The notes below the pieces were generated by a model. It had not been told where the DNA came from and made no database searches. It worked only from the letters and a program-made list of their open reading frames with translations. Below are positions 17,303-30,553 of a DNA stretch of 64,000 nucleotides, one piece after another. Each line of letters begins with the position of its first letter. Position 1 is the stretch's first letter. Made by a program: the position numbers and the translations under genes. The stretch comes from Acinetobacter sp. NCu2D-2 (GTDB lineage: Bacteria > Pseudomonadota > Gammaproteobacteria > Pseudomonadales > Moraxellaceae): NCBI RefSeq assembly GCF_001647675.1, contig NZ_CP015594.1, positions 1,302,001 through 1,366,000 of the forward strand. The letters run 5' to 3'.

Positions 17303-18316
17303 TTATGCTTGTTGGATAGATTGAATAAATAAATCGCGATATTCGCGGCATTGCGCTGCTGTTAATGCAAAAATGCCTGTACCACCACGTTGGAACTTCA
17401 ACCAATGGAAATCAATGGTATTGAAGTTTTGCTTCATTGCCCATTCAGAGTTACCCACTTCAATGACAATCAAGCCATCTTCAGTTAAATAATCTGCTGC
17501 TTGAGCCAGCATTTTACGTACAAGGTCTAAACCATCCTGACCTGCAGCCAACGCCATTTCTGGTTCATGATGGAATTCGTCAGGCAAATCTGCCATATCT
17601 TCAGCATCCACATAAGGTGGGTTCGATACGATCAAATCATATTGATTTTCAGCAGGGATTTTTGCAAACAAGTCAGATTCAAGTAATGCCACTTGATATT
17701 GTTTGTTATGGTGTTCAGCATTAATTTGTGCAACTTCTAAAGCATCTTTAGATAAGTCTGTCGCATCTACATCTGCATCTGGGAATGCATACGCCAATGC
17801 AATGGCAATACAACCTGAACCTGTGCACATATCTAAAATACGCTGAGGTGTCTTAGGATTTGGATTTTCAGGCAGATTATTGACTGCTGCACCCATGTCG
17901 CCATTTTCAGTCAAGCAATATGGTGCAAAGCGGTTTTCAATCAGTTCTACAATCGGTGAACGTGGAATCAGTACACGCTCATCAACGTAAAATGGTTTAC
18001 CAAAGAAATATGCCAAGTTTAAAAGATAAGATGTTGGCATACGTTCGTTGATACGACGTTCAAGCAGGCTTAAAAATTCTGCTTTTTCACTTGGGAGAAG
18101 TGTTGCATCTAAAATTTCTGCGTCTGCATTCCAGTCTAGTGACAAAGTTTGCAATACAAGTGCTGAACTTTCAGCGAAATAATCTTCTGTACCTTGACCC
18201 AAGTGCGCATCGTATTGACGTAATGCTGTTACCCCAAAGCGAATAAAATCACGAATCGTGCTTAGGTTTTCAGCTGCTTCCTGTAAATGTTCAGGGCTAA
18301 TAGTCGGTCGATCCAC
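17303..18316 (-). CDS. prmB: Ribosomal protein L3 N5-glutamine methyltransferase
   Basis: An S-adenosylmethionine-dependent enzyme that methylates a glutamine of ribosomal protein L3. It has 337 residues. An N-terminal helical recognition part comes first, then [17 protein letters not shown] (SAM-binding motif I) and the catalytic VSNPPYVD (NPPY) near residue 205. The longer N-terminus separates it from PrmC (HemK). The start is a GTG with GGAG twelve bases upstream, and a 7-bp hairpin lies between them. It precedes aroC by 13 bases, the same prmB-aroC order as in many gammaproteobacteria. Confidence 0.93.
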   Translation of the reverse strand: MDRPTISPEHLQEAAENLSTIRDFIRFGVTALRQYDAHLGQGTEDYFAESSALVLQTLSLDWNADAEILDATLLPSEKAEFLSLLERRINERMPTSYLLNLAYFFGKPFYVDERVLIPRSPIVELIENRFAPYCLTENGDMGAAVNNLPENPNPKTPQRILDMCTGSGCIAIALAYAFPDADVDATDLSKDALEVAQINAEHHNKQYQVALLESDLFAKIPAENQYDLIVSNPPYVDAEDMADLPDEFHHEPEMALAAGQDGLDLVRKMLAQAADYLTEDGLIVIEVGNSEWAMKQNFNTIDFHWLKFQRGGTGIFALTAAQCREYRDLFIQSIQQA

Positions 18317-18317
18317 T

Positions 18318-18352
18318 TAAGGCGTCTCCAAGGTCATTTTTAAAACGCCTTA
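18318..18352 (-). promoter_or_regulatory. Hairpin in the prmB ribosome-binding region
   Basis: TAAGGCG and CGCCTTA pair across 21 bases directly before the GTG start. The GGAG Shine-Dalgarno lies in the loop, and the 3' arm fills the space between it and the start codon. The loop also contains a six-codon mini-ORF (ATG to TAA) that ends one base pair step before the GTG. It may tune prmB-aroC translation, which is inference. Confidence 0.3.
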
Positions 18353-18547
18353 TCATACCTTGTTTCCAACATATTGATAATGCTGAACGCATGAAAAATA
18401 CGAATTGATCACCGAAAGCTTTAGTAATCATTGGCGATCTTCTCTGACCACAGAAGTAAATTTGTTCTATGAAAAAAAATATTGTCGATACATATAAACC
18501 TAAATGTCTCTGACGCTGCTCCACCTACAGTAATAAAAATTACAGCC

Positions 18548-18931
18548 TTAGCGTTTAATCACTTTAGAACGTGATTCATAGCGATTTGACTGTTCTATCG
18601 TCATTGCAAGTGCACATTCATACTGCTGAACTTTGGCATATTTACCCGTGCTAGTCATATTGCACTGTTGGTCACGTTGTTTTTCAAAGCGGCGATGTTC
18701 TTGTTTGATGGTTTCAACGCGCTGAGGATTCACTTTCAGATAATTTTTATAATTTCCTTTTAATAATTTTTGATGCGCTTTCAATTCTTTCTTGAGACAT
18801 TTTTCTTTATTTGCAGTTTGCCCACTCGATTGACTCATACATTGGATAAATTGCTTGGAATAACCTGTTGCGGCTTGTGCCTGAAAAAATGTGCTTGCAA
18901 CCATGACAAGACCAAATCCAAATAAACGCAT
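18548..18931 (-). CDS. LprI-like (DUF1311) secreted protein
   Basis: A secreted protein of 127 residues. The signal peptide is MRLFGFGLVMVASTFFQAQA. The mature part has three or four cysteines (FIQCMSQS, KCLKKEL, QQCNMTSTG, QYECALAMTI) and helical, basic sequence with a closing YECALAMTIEQSNRYESR. That pattern fits the DUF1311 family, which includes the mycobacterial lysozyme inhibitor LprI. A lysozyme-inhibitor role is only a family-level suggestion. AGGGG precedes the ATG. It is monocistronic. The 231 bases between it and prmB hold no gene that I can support. Confidence 0.7.
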   Translation of the reverse strand: MRLFGFGLVMVASTFFQAQAATGYSKQFIQCMSQSSGQTANKEKCLKKELKAHQKLLKGNYKNYLKVNPQRVETIKQEHRRFEKQRDQQCNMTSTGKYAKVQQYECALAMTIEQSNRYESRSKVIKR

Positions 18932-19014
18932 AATGTCCCCTTCGCTAATACGACAATTTTTAAAATTTTGCTTTAGTTATATATCGATATTAACCCAAGC
19001 ATTTCAAAAAACCT

Positions 19015-19419
19015 ATGCTTGACGCAACCTTATCTAATTCTTACATGAATCATTTGAATCTAGACACTTTTAGCGCATATGATAGCTTTCATGTAATTCT
19101 TTATAGCGTGATTATGAGTTATAAGCACAACAATTTAATGGCAATGCGTGAAAACTATTGGAATGACCAAAATTCATCTCAAGTTATTCAGGAAAAAGCT
19201 GCACTGCAACGAACCTTAAACCAACTGGAAGTTTTTGAAAACGCATCTGAAGATGATGCTAAATATGTGTTCTTTAGTTTACCCAGCATTATTATTGTCA
19301 AAGGTTATGCCTTAGGCTTTTTAAATGAAACTGTACAGCAACTGATTGTTCAACATATCCAAACAAATAAGCAACAGTTACAACAAAGAAGCCCATTAAA
19401 AATTCAATATCAAATGTAA
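19015..19419 (+). CDS. Hypothetical protein
   Basis: A 134-residue protein with no family that I recognise. It has no signal peptide or membrane segment. The sequence looks mostly helical: a possible coiled stretch (QVIQEKAALQRTLNQLEVFENAS), then a hydrophobic strand-helix (YVFFSLPSIIIVKGYALGFL), then another amphipathic helix ending in a glutamine-rich tail. The ATG at 19045 (MNHLNLD) is an alternative start. Codon use resembles its neighbours, and the protein-like hydrophobic pattern supports a real gene. It is not clearly in an operon with the ABC1 kinase gene 147 bases downstream. Confidence 0.6.
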   Translation: MLDATLSNSYMNHLNLDTFSAYDSFHVILYSVIMSYKHNNLMAMRENYWNDQNSSQVIQEKAALQRTLNQLEVFENASEDDAKYVFFSLPSIIIVKGYALGFLNETVQQLIVQHIQTNKQQLQQRSPLKIQYQM

Positions 19420-19565
19420 TCTTTATACTGCATTGGCGAGTTTCAGTGCAACTTGCAAATCTTTACTGTGAATTCAGCAGGTTAAACTTTTTTAATACGT
19501 GAAGAAACGGTAATATCCGCTACAATGATTAATTCTGCTTTACGCTGAGAAAGGATTGAGTCTAC

Positions 19566-20939
19566 ATGTCAGATCAAAACGATAAGCTTAAACAATTGAA
19601 AACCTCTTCGATGGATCGACGCTTATCGATCGCTAAAGCATCTCTATTGGCGGGTACCCGTTGGGCTGCTTCTAGTGCAAGCTCTATGTTCTCAAATGAA
19701 GAAGAAAAAGAACGTAAACGCAAAAAAGCCATGAAAGAACAAGCCGATTATCTGGTTGCAGAAATTGGCAAACTCAAAGGCTCAATCGTTAAAATTGGGC
19801 AAATGATGGCATTATATGGCGAACATTTTTTGCCAGAAGAAGTCACACAAGCATTAAATACACTCAACAATCAAACCGTGGCTTTGGCATGGCCAGCAAT
19901 TCAAGCTCAGCTTCGCGCGCAATTGGGCTCTAAACTTGATGATTTAGTCATTGACCATGAACCGCTTGGCACAGCCTCATTGGCTCAAGTACATCGTGCT
20001 AAACGTAAATCGGATGGTCTAGAAGTCGTCCTTAAAGTTCAATATCCTGGTGTTGCAGAAGCCATTGACTCCGATATGAGCTTGTTTAAAAACATGCTTA
20101 AACTGACTCGTATCGTTCCGCAAACGCGTGAATTCGATCAGTGGTTCGATGAAGTCCGTGAAATGATGCACCGTGAAGTTGACTATTATATTGAAGCTGC
20201 AACTACTCGACGTTTTGCCGAACGTCTTCAAAATGATCCGCGTTATATCGTACCCACCATCATTGATGAGTATTGCACCGACCGTGTCTTATGTATGACA
20301 TTCGAACGCGGTGTACCAATTAATAGTCCTGTTATGCTTTCCCTCCCTCAAGAGCGTCGTAATAAACTCGGTGAAGCATCACTTGAGATTGCCGTTCGTG
20401 AGATTTTCGAATGGGGAGAAATGCAAACAGATCCGAATTTCGGTAACTATTTAGTTCGTTTAGCCACCACTGAAGATGGCATTGATCAGATCATTTTATT
20501 GGATTTTGGGGCGATTCGTCAGTTTGACGCGCATCTACTCAGCGTTGCACGTCATTTAATTCAGGCAGGTTATCATCATGATTCAGACATGATGGTTAAA
20601 GCCATGACGGGTTATGAGTTTTTTGATTCTATTCCGCAAAGCATTAAACCTGATATGGCAAAAGTGTTCTTACTTGCGACTGAAGCCTTTAGCTCACCAA
20701 TCAATAATCATGATCTTCCAGTTGGCATTATGGATGAACATGACCGCTATGACTGGAAAAAGAGCCAGTTACATAGCCGTGTAATCCAACAAGCCTCTAA
20801 ATCAATGGCATCACGTTATTTCAGTGTTCCACCAAAAGAATTTATGTTTATTAGTCGTAAATTCATTGGTGCCTATACCTTTATGACTGTCATTGATGCC
20901 AAAACCAATGTACGCCAAATGATTAAAGCTTATGTTTAA
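19566..20939 (+). CDS. ABC1 kinase-like (UbiB/AarF-family) protein
   Basis: A protein of 457 residues of the atypical ABC1 (ADCK/UbiB) kinase-like family. The family-specific KxGQ motif is present in KGSIVKIGQMMALYGE, followed by GTASLAQVHRA (the A-rich nucleotide loop), VVLKVQYPG (the lysine) and the catalytic-region LLDFGAIRQF. It lacks the C-terminal membrane helices of UbiB itself and is not next to ubiE/ubiJ, so it is probably not the UbiB of this strain. Family members support quinone or lipid metabolism through ATPase activity; the exact role here is unknown. A hairpin terminator follows. Confidence 0.88.
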   Translation: MSDQNDKLKQLKTSSMDRRLSIAKASLLAGTRWAASSASSMFSNEEEKERKRKKAMKEQADYLVAEIGKLKGSIVKIGQMMALYGEHFLPEEVTQALNTLNNQTVALAWPAIQAQLRAQLGSKLDDLVIDHEPLGTASLAQVHRAKRKSDGLEVVLKVQYPGVAEAIDSDMSLFKNMLKLTRIVPQTREFDQWFDEVREMMHREVDYYIEAATTRRFAERLQNDPRYIVPTIIDEYCTDRVLCMTFERGVPINSPVMLSLPQERRNKLGEASLEIAVREIFEWGEMQTDPNFGNYLVRLATTEDGIDQIILLDFGAIRQFDAHLLSVARHLIQAGYHHDSDMMVKAMTGYEFFDSIPQSIKPDMAKVFLLATEAFSSPINNHDLPVGIMDEHDRYDWKKSQLHSRVIQQASKSMASRYFSVPPKEFMFISRKFIGAYTFMTVIDAKTNVRQMIKAYV

Positions 20940-20963
20940 TTTTCGGCTTTAAAATTACTAAAA

Positions 20964-21002
20964 TTTGACCTAAGTGATTTGTCATTTAGGTCAACTTTTT
21001 TT
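20964..21002 (+). terminator. Intrinsic terminator after ABC1 kinase gene
   Basis: TTGACCTAA pairs with TTAGGTCAA across a 12-base loop, followed by C and a seven-T tract. Confidence 0.8.
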
Positions 21003-21178
21003 ATATTAAAAAAATAAATCAAACAATTAAAATTAAATTTTTCAAATACATATTATTAAAATCATCGGATATTCTTCCCTTTATCTATGACAATTTTTCT
21101 TGTCAAATCCGACATAGTAATTCAGCCATTTAACTGTCAGGATGTATGAATTGCGATATATAAAACTAGGATAAAAAA

Positions 21179-22474
21179 ATGTCGAATATGATCAACAAAG
21201 CACAAGGAATGGGATTATCTCTGCTGACAAAACTTGCCAGCAGTGACTTACTTGATCAACTCAAATTACGTAAATTTGTAGAAACCTCGTTATATCAGGG
21301 TTCTAAAACAGGTTTTAAAGCACTCAGTAAAACTCAAAAAGTGTTTAAATCTGATCAAAAGGTCAATAAACAACGCTTAAATCCACAAAGTAAATCACTC
21401 TTCGATTTGAGTTTGAGTGAAGATCAGCAAATGACTGTGGAAGCTATGTCGAGCTTCGCCACTGAAGTGCTGTATAACTTAGCGCATGATGCAGATCATC
21501 AAGAAACATTCCCCAAAGAACTATGGCAACACATGACGGATCTTGGTCTAAATTATTATGCCTTACCTGAAGCCTTAGGTGGTGTTGCTCTTGAAAAAAA
21601 TACAACGAGCAATGTGCTCATTGCAGAACATTTAGCCATTGGCGATTTTAGTTTAACTGCAGGTCTACTCTCGACTTTCAGTGTGATAAATACAATCACA
21701 CAGTGGGGTTCCGAATCGGTTCAAAATACATATTTAAATGCTTTTGCTGAAGATCCTGATTTAAAAGCCACTTTTGCAGTTCAGGAAAATACACCTGCTT
21801 TTAATCCATTCCAGCTGAAAACTACTGCTCAAGAGAATGGCACGGACTATCAAATCAATGGTGAGAAAACCTTGGTGTTGCTTGCCGAATATGCAGATAT
21901 TTTCCTAGTAAGTGCCATGCTCAATGGTCAAGCTGAAGTATTTGTCGTTCAACGTGATAACAGTATCAGTATTAAAAAATCTCCAGCAATGGGGTTAAAA
22001 GCGACTGAAACTGCCACCATCCAATTTAATAACACGCCTGCACAAAAATTAGGAGATCAAGACTTCAACTACACTGAGTTTGTCGATTTAGGCAATTTAA
22101 TGTGGTGTGCTATGGCTGTTGGAACTTGTGAAGCAATTCGCAAATATTGCATTCAATATGCCAATGAACGTACCGCATTTGGTGAGCCAATCTCACATCG
22201 TCAAAGTGTGGCATTTATGATTGCAGACATGGCGATTGAAACTGATGCTATGCGTATGCTGATCTTAAATGCAGCAAGCCTTGCCGAAGCAGGCAAACCT
22301 TTCCACCGCGAAGCTTATCTTGCACGTTTACTCTGTGCTGAAAAATCCATGAAAATTGGTACAGACGGTGTACAGATTTTAGGTGGACATGGTTTTACCA
22401 AAGAACATCCTGTGGAACGTTGGTACCGCGATTTACGTGCCACAGCGATTCTCCACTCTGGCTTACATGCTTAA
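21179..22474 (+). CDS. Acyl-CoA dehydrogenase family protein, subunit lacking the catalytic Glu
   Basis: A protein of 431 residues with the acyl-CoA dehydrogenase fold but an incomplete active site. It keeps the elements that contact the FAD of the neighbouring subunit: RTAFG at 331-335 and QILGGHGF at 399-406. The middle-domain TEPxxGSD motif is missing (the position reads AVQENTPAFN, 200-209). The catalytic EGT position reads ILHSG (424-428), with no Glu, and the chain ends three residues later. The next gene has exactly the complementary motifs, so the two probably make one heteromeric enzyme. An N-terminal extension of about 70 residues is unexplained. Confidence 0.87.
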   Translation: MSNMINKAQGMGLSLLTKLASSDLLDQLKLRKFVETSLYQGSKTGFKALSKTQKVFKSDQKVNKQRLNPQSKSLFDLSLSEDQQMTVEAMSSFATEVLYNLAHDADHQETFPKELWQHMTDLGLNYYALPEALGGVALEKNTTSNVLIAEHLAIGDFSLTAGLLSTFSVINTITQWGSESVQNTYLNAFAEDPDLKATFAVQENTPAFNPFQLKTTAQENGTDYQINGEKTLVLLAEYADIFLVSAMLNGQAEVFVVQRDNSISIKKSPAMGLKATETATIQFNNTPAQKLGDQDFNYTEFVDLGNLMWCAMAVGTCEAIRKYCIQYANERTAFGEPISHRQSVAFMIADMAIETDAMRMLILNAASLAEAGKPFHREAYLARLLCAEKSMKIGTDGVQILGGHGFTKEHPVERWYRDLRATAILHSGLHA

Positions 22475-22501
22475 TCAATCAATAAAAATAAGGACAGACT
22501 C

Positions 22502-23701
22502 ATGAATTTACAAAATCCTAAAAAATTTAAGTTATTGATTGATCAGGCACATGAAGTTGCACTTAATGTTTTACGCCCAATTTCCCGTAAATATGATAAG
22601 GCTGAACATGCATATCCAAAAGAATTAGATATGCTCGCTGCTGTGGTCGATGGCATGAATCAAGGTAGTGACGGCATGAATGCCGGTGCAGCTGTCAATA
22701 AACGTGGCGATACCGATGACTCTAATAAAAATGGCGTCAATATGTCGACTGCACTAAGTATTGTTGAAATGTGCTATGGCGATACTGGTTTATTATTGTC
22801 TATGCCTCGCCAAGGTTTAGGTAACTCTGCTATTGCTGCAGTCGCAAACGATGAACAACTTGAGCGTTTCAATGGCACATGGGCAGCGATGGCTATTACT
22901 GAACCAAATTGTGGTTCTGACTCTGCTGCTATTCGTACCACTGCGACCAAAGATGGCGATCATTATATTTTAAATGGTGAAAAAATCTTTGTGACCTCTG
23001 GTGAGCGTGCAGATTCAGTCGTAGTGTGGGCAACATTAGACAAGAAATTAGGTCGTGCAGCGATTAAATCTTTTGTCGTTGAAAAAGGCACACCTGGGAT
23101 GACCATCGAACGCCTTGAACATAAACTGGGAATTAAAGCCTCGGATACCGCTGCGATTAGTTTTGTTGATTGTCGCGTCCCTGCCGAAAACCTATTAGGT
23201 AATGCAGAAATTGATGTTGCCAAAGGCTTTGCTGGCGTTATGGAAACTTTTGACAATACACGCCCCTTGGTTGCTGCTATGGCAATTGGTTGTGCTAAAG
23301 CATCGTTAGAGCGCATTAAAGAGATTTTTAAAGACCAACTTGATGCTACTTACGCAACGCCTTATTTACAGACCTCAAATATCGCTGCACAAATTTACCG
23401 CATGGAGGCGGAATGGGAAGCGGCTCGTTTACTCATGCTAAAAGCCGCGTGGATGGCGGATAACCGCAAACCGAACTCGAAAGAGGCATCCATTGCTAAA
23501 GCAAAAGCAGGTCGAGTCGGTAATGAAATTACCCTGAAATGTGTCGAGCTTGCTGCGAGTGTCGGCTATAACGAAAATGAGTTATTGGAAAAATGGGCAC
23601 GTGACTCGAAAATTCTAGATATTTTTGAAGGTACACAACAGATTCAGCAACTCATCATTGCACGTCGTGAATTAGGAAAAAGCTCAAGTGAACTAAAATA
23701 A
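22502..23701 (+). CDS. Acyl-CoA dehydrogenase family protein, catalytic subunit
   Basis: A protein of 399 residues. It has the middle-domain flavin/substrate motif ITEPNCGSD (132-140) and the catalytic IFEGT at 374-378, with Glu376 as the likely base. It lacks RxxFG (the region 273-287 reads KEIFKDQLDATYATP) and the LGGxGY motif (ASVGYN at 352-357), both of which normally reach the FAD of the partner chain. These are present in the preceding gene, 27 bases upstream. The pair therefore looks like the alpha2beta2 acyl-CoA dehydrogenases known from mycobacterial sterol catabolism. The substrate is unknown; a bulky or branched acyl-CoA is a guess from that precedent. Confidence 0.9.
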   Translation: MNLQNPKKFKLLIDQAHEVALNVLRPISRKYDKAEHAYPKELDMLAAVVDGMNQGSDGMNAGAAVNKRGDTDDSNKNGVNMSTALSIVEMCYGDTGLLLSMPRQGLGNSAIAAVANDEQLERFNGTWAAMAITEPNCGSDSAAIRTTATKDGDHYILNGEKIFVTSGERADSVVVWATLDKKLGRAAIKSFVVEKGTPGMTIERLEHKLGIKASDTAAISFVDCRVPAENLLGNAEIDVAKGFAGVMETFDNTRPLVAAMAIGCAKASLERIKEIFKDQLDATYATPYLQTSNIAAQIYRMEAEWEAARLLMLKAAWMADNRKPNSKEASIAKAKAGRVGNEITLKCVELAASVGYNENELLEKWARDSKILDIFEGTQQIQQLIIARRELGKSSSELK

Positions 23702-23784
23702 ATTATTTCACTGTATTTTAAGAGATTAAAACCAGGAACGATGGATTTTTAATGTGTTTAACGCTATAAAAGCTCATCGTTCCT

Positions 23785-24285
23785 ATGCTTCATCTTAATA
23801 TGTATTCAATTCGCCCAATTCAATCTAAAGATAATGCTCAAATTGCCCATGTGATCCGTCAGGTTTCTATCGAATTCGGCTTGGCTGCTGAATCAGGTTT
23901 TGCTGTAGGTGATAGCATTTTAGATCAGCTTTATCATGTTTATAACCAAACATGTTCTAAATACTGGGTCATTGTCAATGAAAATGATCAGGTTGTCGGT
24001 GGTGGCGGTATTGCCCCATTAAAAGGTGATCCTCAAACTTTAGAAATTCAAAAAATGTACTTTTTGCCGGAAATTCGTCAGCAAGGGTTTGCGAAGAAAA
24101 TCCTTCATCTCGCTTTTGAATTCGCTCAAGAACAAAAAATACATCAGATTTATTTAGAAACTACAAAATCGCTTTGGCAGGCTGTCAAATTATACGAAAA
24201 ACTTGGATTCATCCACTTAGACAAACCTATGGGTAATACTGGACATAGCCAAGCGTGTGAAATTTGGATGCTTAAATCAATTTAA
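23785..24285 (+). CDS. GNAT family N-acetyltransferase
   Basis: A cytoplasmic GNAT protein of 166 residues. It has an N-terminal strand-helix YSIRPIQSKDNAQIAHVIR, a central VVGGGGIAPL and the acetyl-CoA-binding segment MYFLPEIRQQGFAKKIL (Q/RxxGxG/A type) at about residues 92-108. It ends with the usual AVKLYEKLGFIHLD motif. The glycine-rich VVGGGGI and the final HSQACEIWMLKSI recall small amino-acid or antibiotic acetyltransferases, but the substrate cannot be assigned. The ATG at 23800 is an alternative start. It lies 83 bases after the dehydrogenase pair and may be co-transcribed. Confidence 0.83.
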   Translation: MLHLNMYSIRPIQSKDNAQIAHVIRQVSIEFGLAAESGFAVGDSILDQLYHVYNQTCSKYWVIVNENDQVVGGGGIAPLKGDPQTLEIQKMYFLPEIRQQGFAKKILHLAFEFAQEQKIHQIYLETTKSLWQAVKLYEKLGFIHLDKPMGNTGHSQACEIWMLKSI

Positions 24286-24458
24286 GAAAAAATTTATCAA
24301 ACAAGCCTTTCGTAAAATGAATATTTACGTGAATTTGTAAGCATCATGTGTCCTCACTTGACGCATGATACTTGTAAATTTAAGATCAAAGCACCAATAA
24401 ATATGGATCTAAAGGTTTGCTTACTCCTACTCTGCACAAAAGACTTTATTCCCTAAAC

Positions 24459-24989
24459 ATGCCAAAATTTTTAAAAATTGGTTTTTGTTTGAGTTGTAGC
24501 ATAGCGGTTACAGCTTGCTCATCTTTAGGCATGGGATCTTTAGAAAAAAAATCAGCTAAACTTTCTCAAGGTATTCAGCAAGCTTATTCTGTTTCTCCAA
24601 GCACAGCATCACGTGTTTCACCGATGATTATCCAAAGTGCAGAAAAACAAAATCTTGATCCATTACTCGTTGCCGCTGTAATACGCCAAGAGTCTACATA
24701 TAGAAGCAATGCAACTTCACCTGCAGGTGCTGTCGGACTTATGCAAGTCATGCCTCGTTATTGGCAAAATACATGTGGTCCAAATCTTTATGATGAATGG
24801 ACCAATATTCAATGTGGCTCTTATATTTTATCTAAATATGAAAGTTCAGCTGGAAATATTAAAAAAGCTTTGGCTTACTACAATGTAGGTCCTGCAAATT
24901 ATGAAAATAATCGCAAAATGCGTAAGATTGGTAAGCGTTATGCAAAACAAGTTAAACAGCATCAAAAAGCTTTAAAAAGTGCTCTATAA
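24459..24989 (+). CDS. Lytic transglycosylase SLT domain lipoprotein
   Basis: A protein of 176 residues from the ATG used here. The start was chosen because it gives a neat lipoprotein signal, MPKFLKIGFCLSCSIAVTAC, with the lipid-modified Cys at 20; the frame is open back to a TTG at 24417. The SLT domain follows: AAVIRQESTYRSNATSPAGAVGLMQVMP, with the catalytic Glu in RQES, then the CGPNLYDEWTNIQCGSYIL and ALAYYNVGPANYEN blocks. It cleaves peptidoglycan to 1,6-anhydro products, probably from the outer membrane. The domain is close to MltC/Slt C-terminal domains but the protein is short. A terminator follows. Confidence 0.87.
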   Translation: MPKFLKIGFCLSCSIAVTACSSLGMGSLEKKSAKLSQGIQQAYSVSPSTASRVSPMIIQSAEKQNLDPLLVAAVIRQESTYRSNATSPAGAVGLMQVMPRYWQNTCGPNLYDEWTNIQCGSYILSKYESSAGNIKKALAYYNVGPANYENNRKMRKIGKRYAKQVKQHQKALKSAL

Positions 24990-25012
24990 GTATGTTAATA
25001 AATCGTTAAATG

Positions 25013-25036
25013 AAGGCTCATTTTGAGCCTTTTTTA
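25013..25036 (+). terminator. Intrinsic terminator of transglycosylase gene
   Basis: The stem AAGGCTCA / TGAGCCTT has a TTT loop and a T tract. Confidence 0.87.
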
Positions 25037-25056
25037 TTGTCTATTAATCAGAACCA

Positions 25057-25096
25057 TAAAAAAATCCCCCTCTACTTTTCGTAGAGAGGGATTTTG
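25057..25096 (-). terminator. rRNA operon terminator
   Basis: The stem AAAATCCCTCTCTAC / GTAGAGGGGGATTTT (minus strand) has a five-base loop and a T tract, eight bases beyond the 5S 3' end. Confidence 0.92.
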
Positions 25097-25104
25097 GAAT
25101 AATG

Positions 25105-25219
25105 AGCTGGCGATGACTTACTCTCACATGGCAAATGCCACACTACCATCAGCGCTAAGAGGTTTCACTTCTGAGTTCGGGAAGGGATCAGGTGGTTCAC
25201 TCTTGCTATTGTCGCCAGC
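25105..25219 (-). rRNA. rrf: 5S ribosomal RNA
   Basis: About 115 bases beginning GCTGGCGACAATAGC and ending GTCATCGCCAGC, with the two ends pairing as helix I. The internal CCGAACTCAGAAGTGAAA is the conserved 5S loop sequence. Ends are estimated within a few bases. Confidence 0.95.
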
Positions 25220-25433
25220 ACAACTGTTTATGCTTACTCACTTAGGTCTTATTTAGATGCCTAGCTTTCGTCAAATAGAATTCATTAACAGGGATACTTG
25301 AGTTGTGAGTGTAACATAAAGCGTAGCTTTATGCCTTGCACTCAGGCAAACGCTTTCGCGTTTGCTTATTCTTCGTTCATCTTTAGCGTTAACTAAATCA
25401 AGTTATTGTGATGATGATTTGATCAACAACACC

Positions 25434-25449
25434 AACTGTTTGGGTGTTG

Positions 25450-25459
<10 letters not shown>
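25434..25459 (-). other. 23S rRNA processing stem, 3' arm (5' arm at 28338-28362)
   Basis: The two flanks of 23S are complementary: CTTGACTATACAA at 28338-28350 pairs with TTGTATAGTCAAG at 25447-25459. Pairing continues through CCCAAACAG/CTGTTTGGG with one bulge. This is the long helix cut by RNase III when 23S is released. The 230 bases between 5S and 23S hold nothing else. Confidence 0.75.
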
Positions 25460-28345
<2,886 letters not shown>

Positions 28346-28758
28346 TACAACCCCAAACAGTCGATCGATCCTACAAGTAGATCAACCAACAAGTCTTACG
28401 ACTCACAGTTCGTTGTTCGTGTACTTAAACACTGTACAGCTTCAATCAAATTCACATACCAAAACGCTTGATTCAGTTTAATCGCTAGTACTCATTAATC
28501 TTTAAACAATTGCTTGTTTAAGTCTTAACGAGTATGAACAAATTATTTCAACTCAAATATATTCTGTTAATGATTTAATGCATCTTCGTCAGATTGCATT
28601 ACTGTGATAAATCACAGAGATTATCAAGTGGTGCGTATCATAACGCTTCTACTTGTTAATCTCTAGGATCTAATCACTTGATCGCTTAGGAACTAAACAT
28701 TCATCTTACTGAATGGTTATTCTTAACTCATTCTACTCAAATCTGATGATTTAAGTGA
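28346..28758 (-). other. 23S-tRNA spacer of the rRNA operon
   Basis: This is a 413-base AT-rich transcribed spacer between 23S and tRNA-Ala. It includes the 5' arm of the 23S processing stem at its left end. I see no gene; the pieces of reading frame are uninterrupted by chance only. Confidence 0.8.
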
Positions 28759-28834
28759 TGGTGGAGACTAGGAGAGTCGAACTCCTGACCTCCTGCGTGC
28801 AAAGCAGGCGCTCTACCAACTAAGCTAAGTCCCC
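28759..28834 (-). tRNA. tRNA-Ala (TGC)
   Basis: A 76-base cloverleaf with an encoded CCA end. The acceptor GGGGACT pairs with AGTCTCC, the anticodon loop is TTTGCAC (anticodon TGC), and the T loop is GTTCGACTC. It lies in the 16S-23S spacer, as is usual. Confidence 0.97.
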
Positions 28835-28877
28835 AGCTTATCAATAAGTCAATGTACTGATTACTGTCTATTGCAGA

Positions 28878-28954
<77 letters not shown>

Positions 28955-28968
28955 TCAGATACATCGTC

Positions 28969-28998
28969 ATGAAGAACAACTTGTTGTGGATTCTTACC
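28969..28998 (-). other. 16S rRNA processing stem, 3' arm (5' arm at 30676-30704)
   Basis: The sequence ATGAAGAACAACTTG followed by TTGTGGATTCTTACC is repeated in inverse orientation at 30676-30704 with two differences. The flanks of 16S can therefore form a helix of nearly 30 bp, the expected RNase III substrate. Confidence 0.75.
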
Positions 28999-29015
28999 AA
29001 TCGTCAATCTTTCGT

Positions 29016-30553
<1,538 letters not shown>

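Noticed and set aside
18297..18524. 75-codon minus-strand frame upstream of prmB
   Set aside because: It overlaps the prmB start, has no ribosome-binding site, and its sequence does not look like a folded protein.
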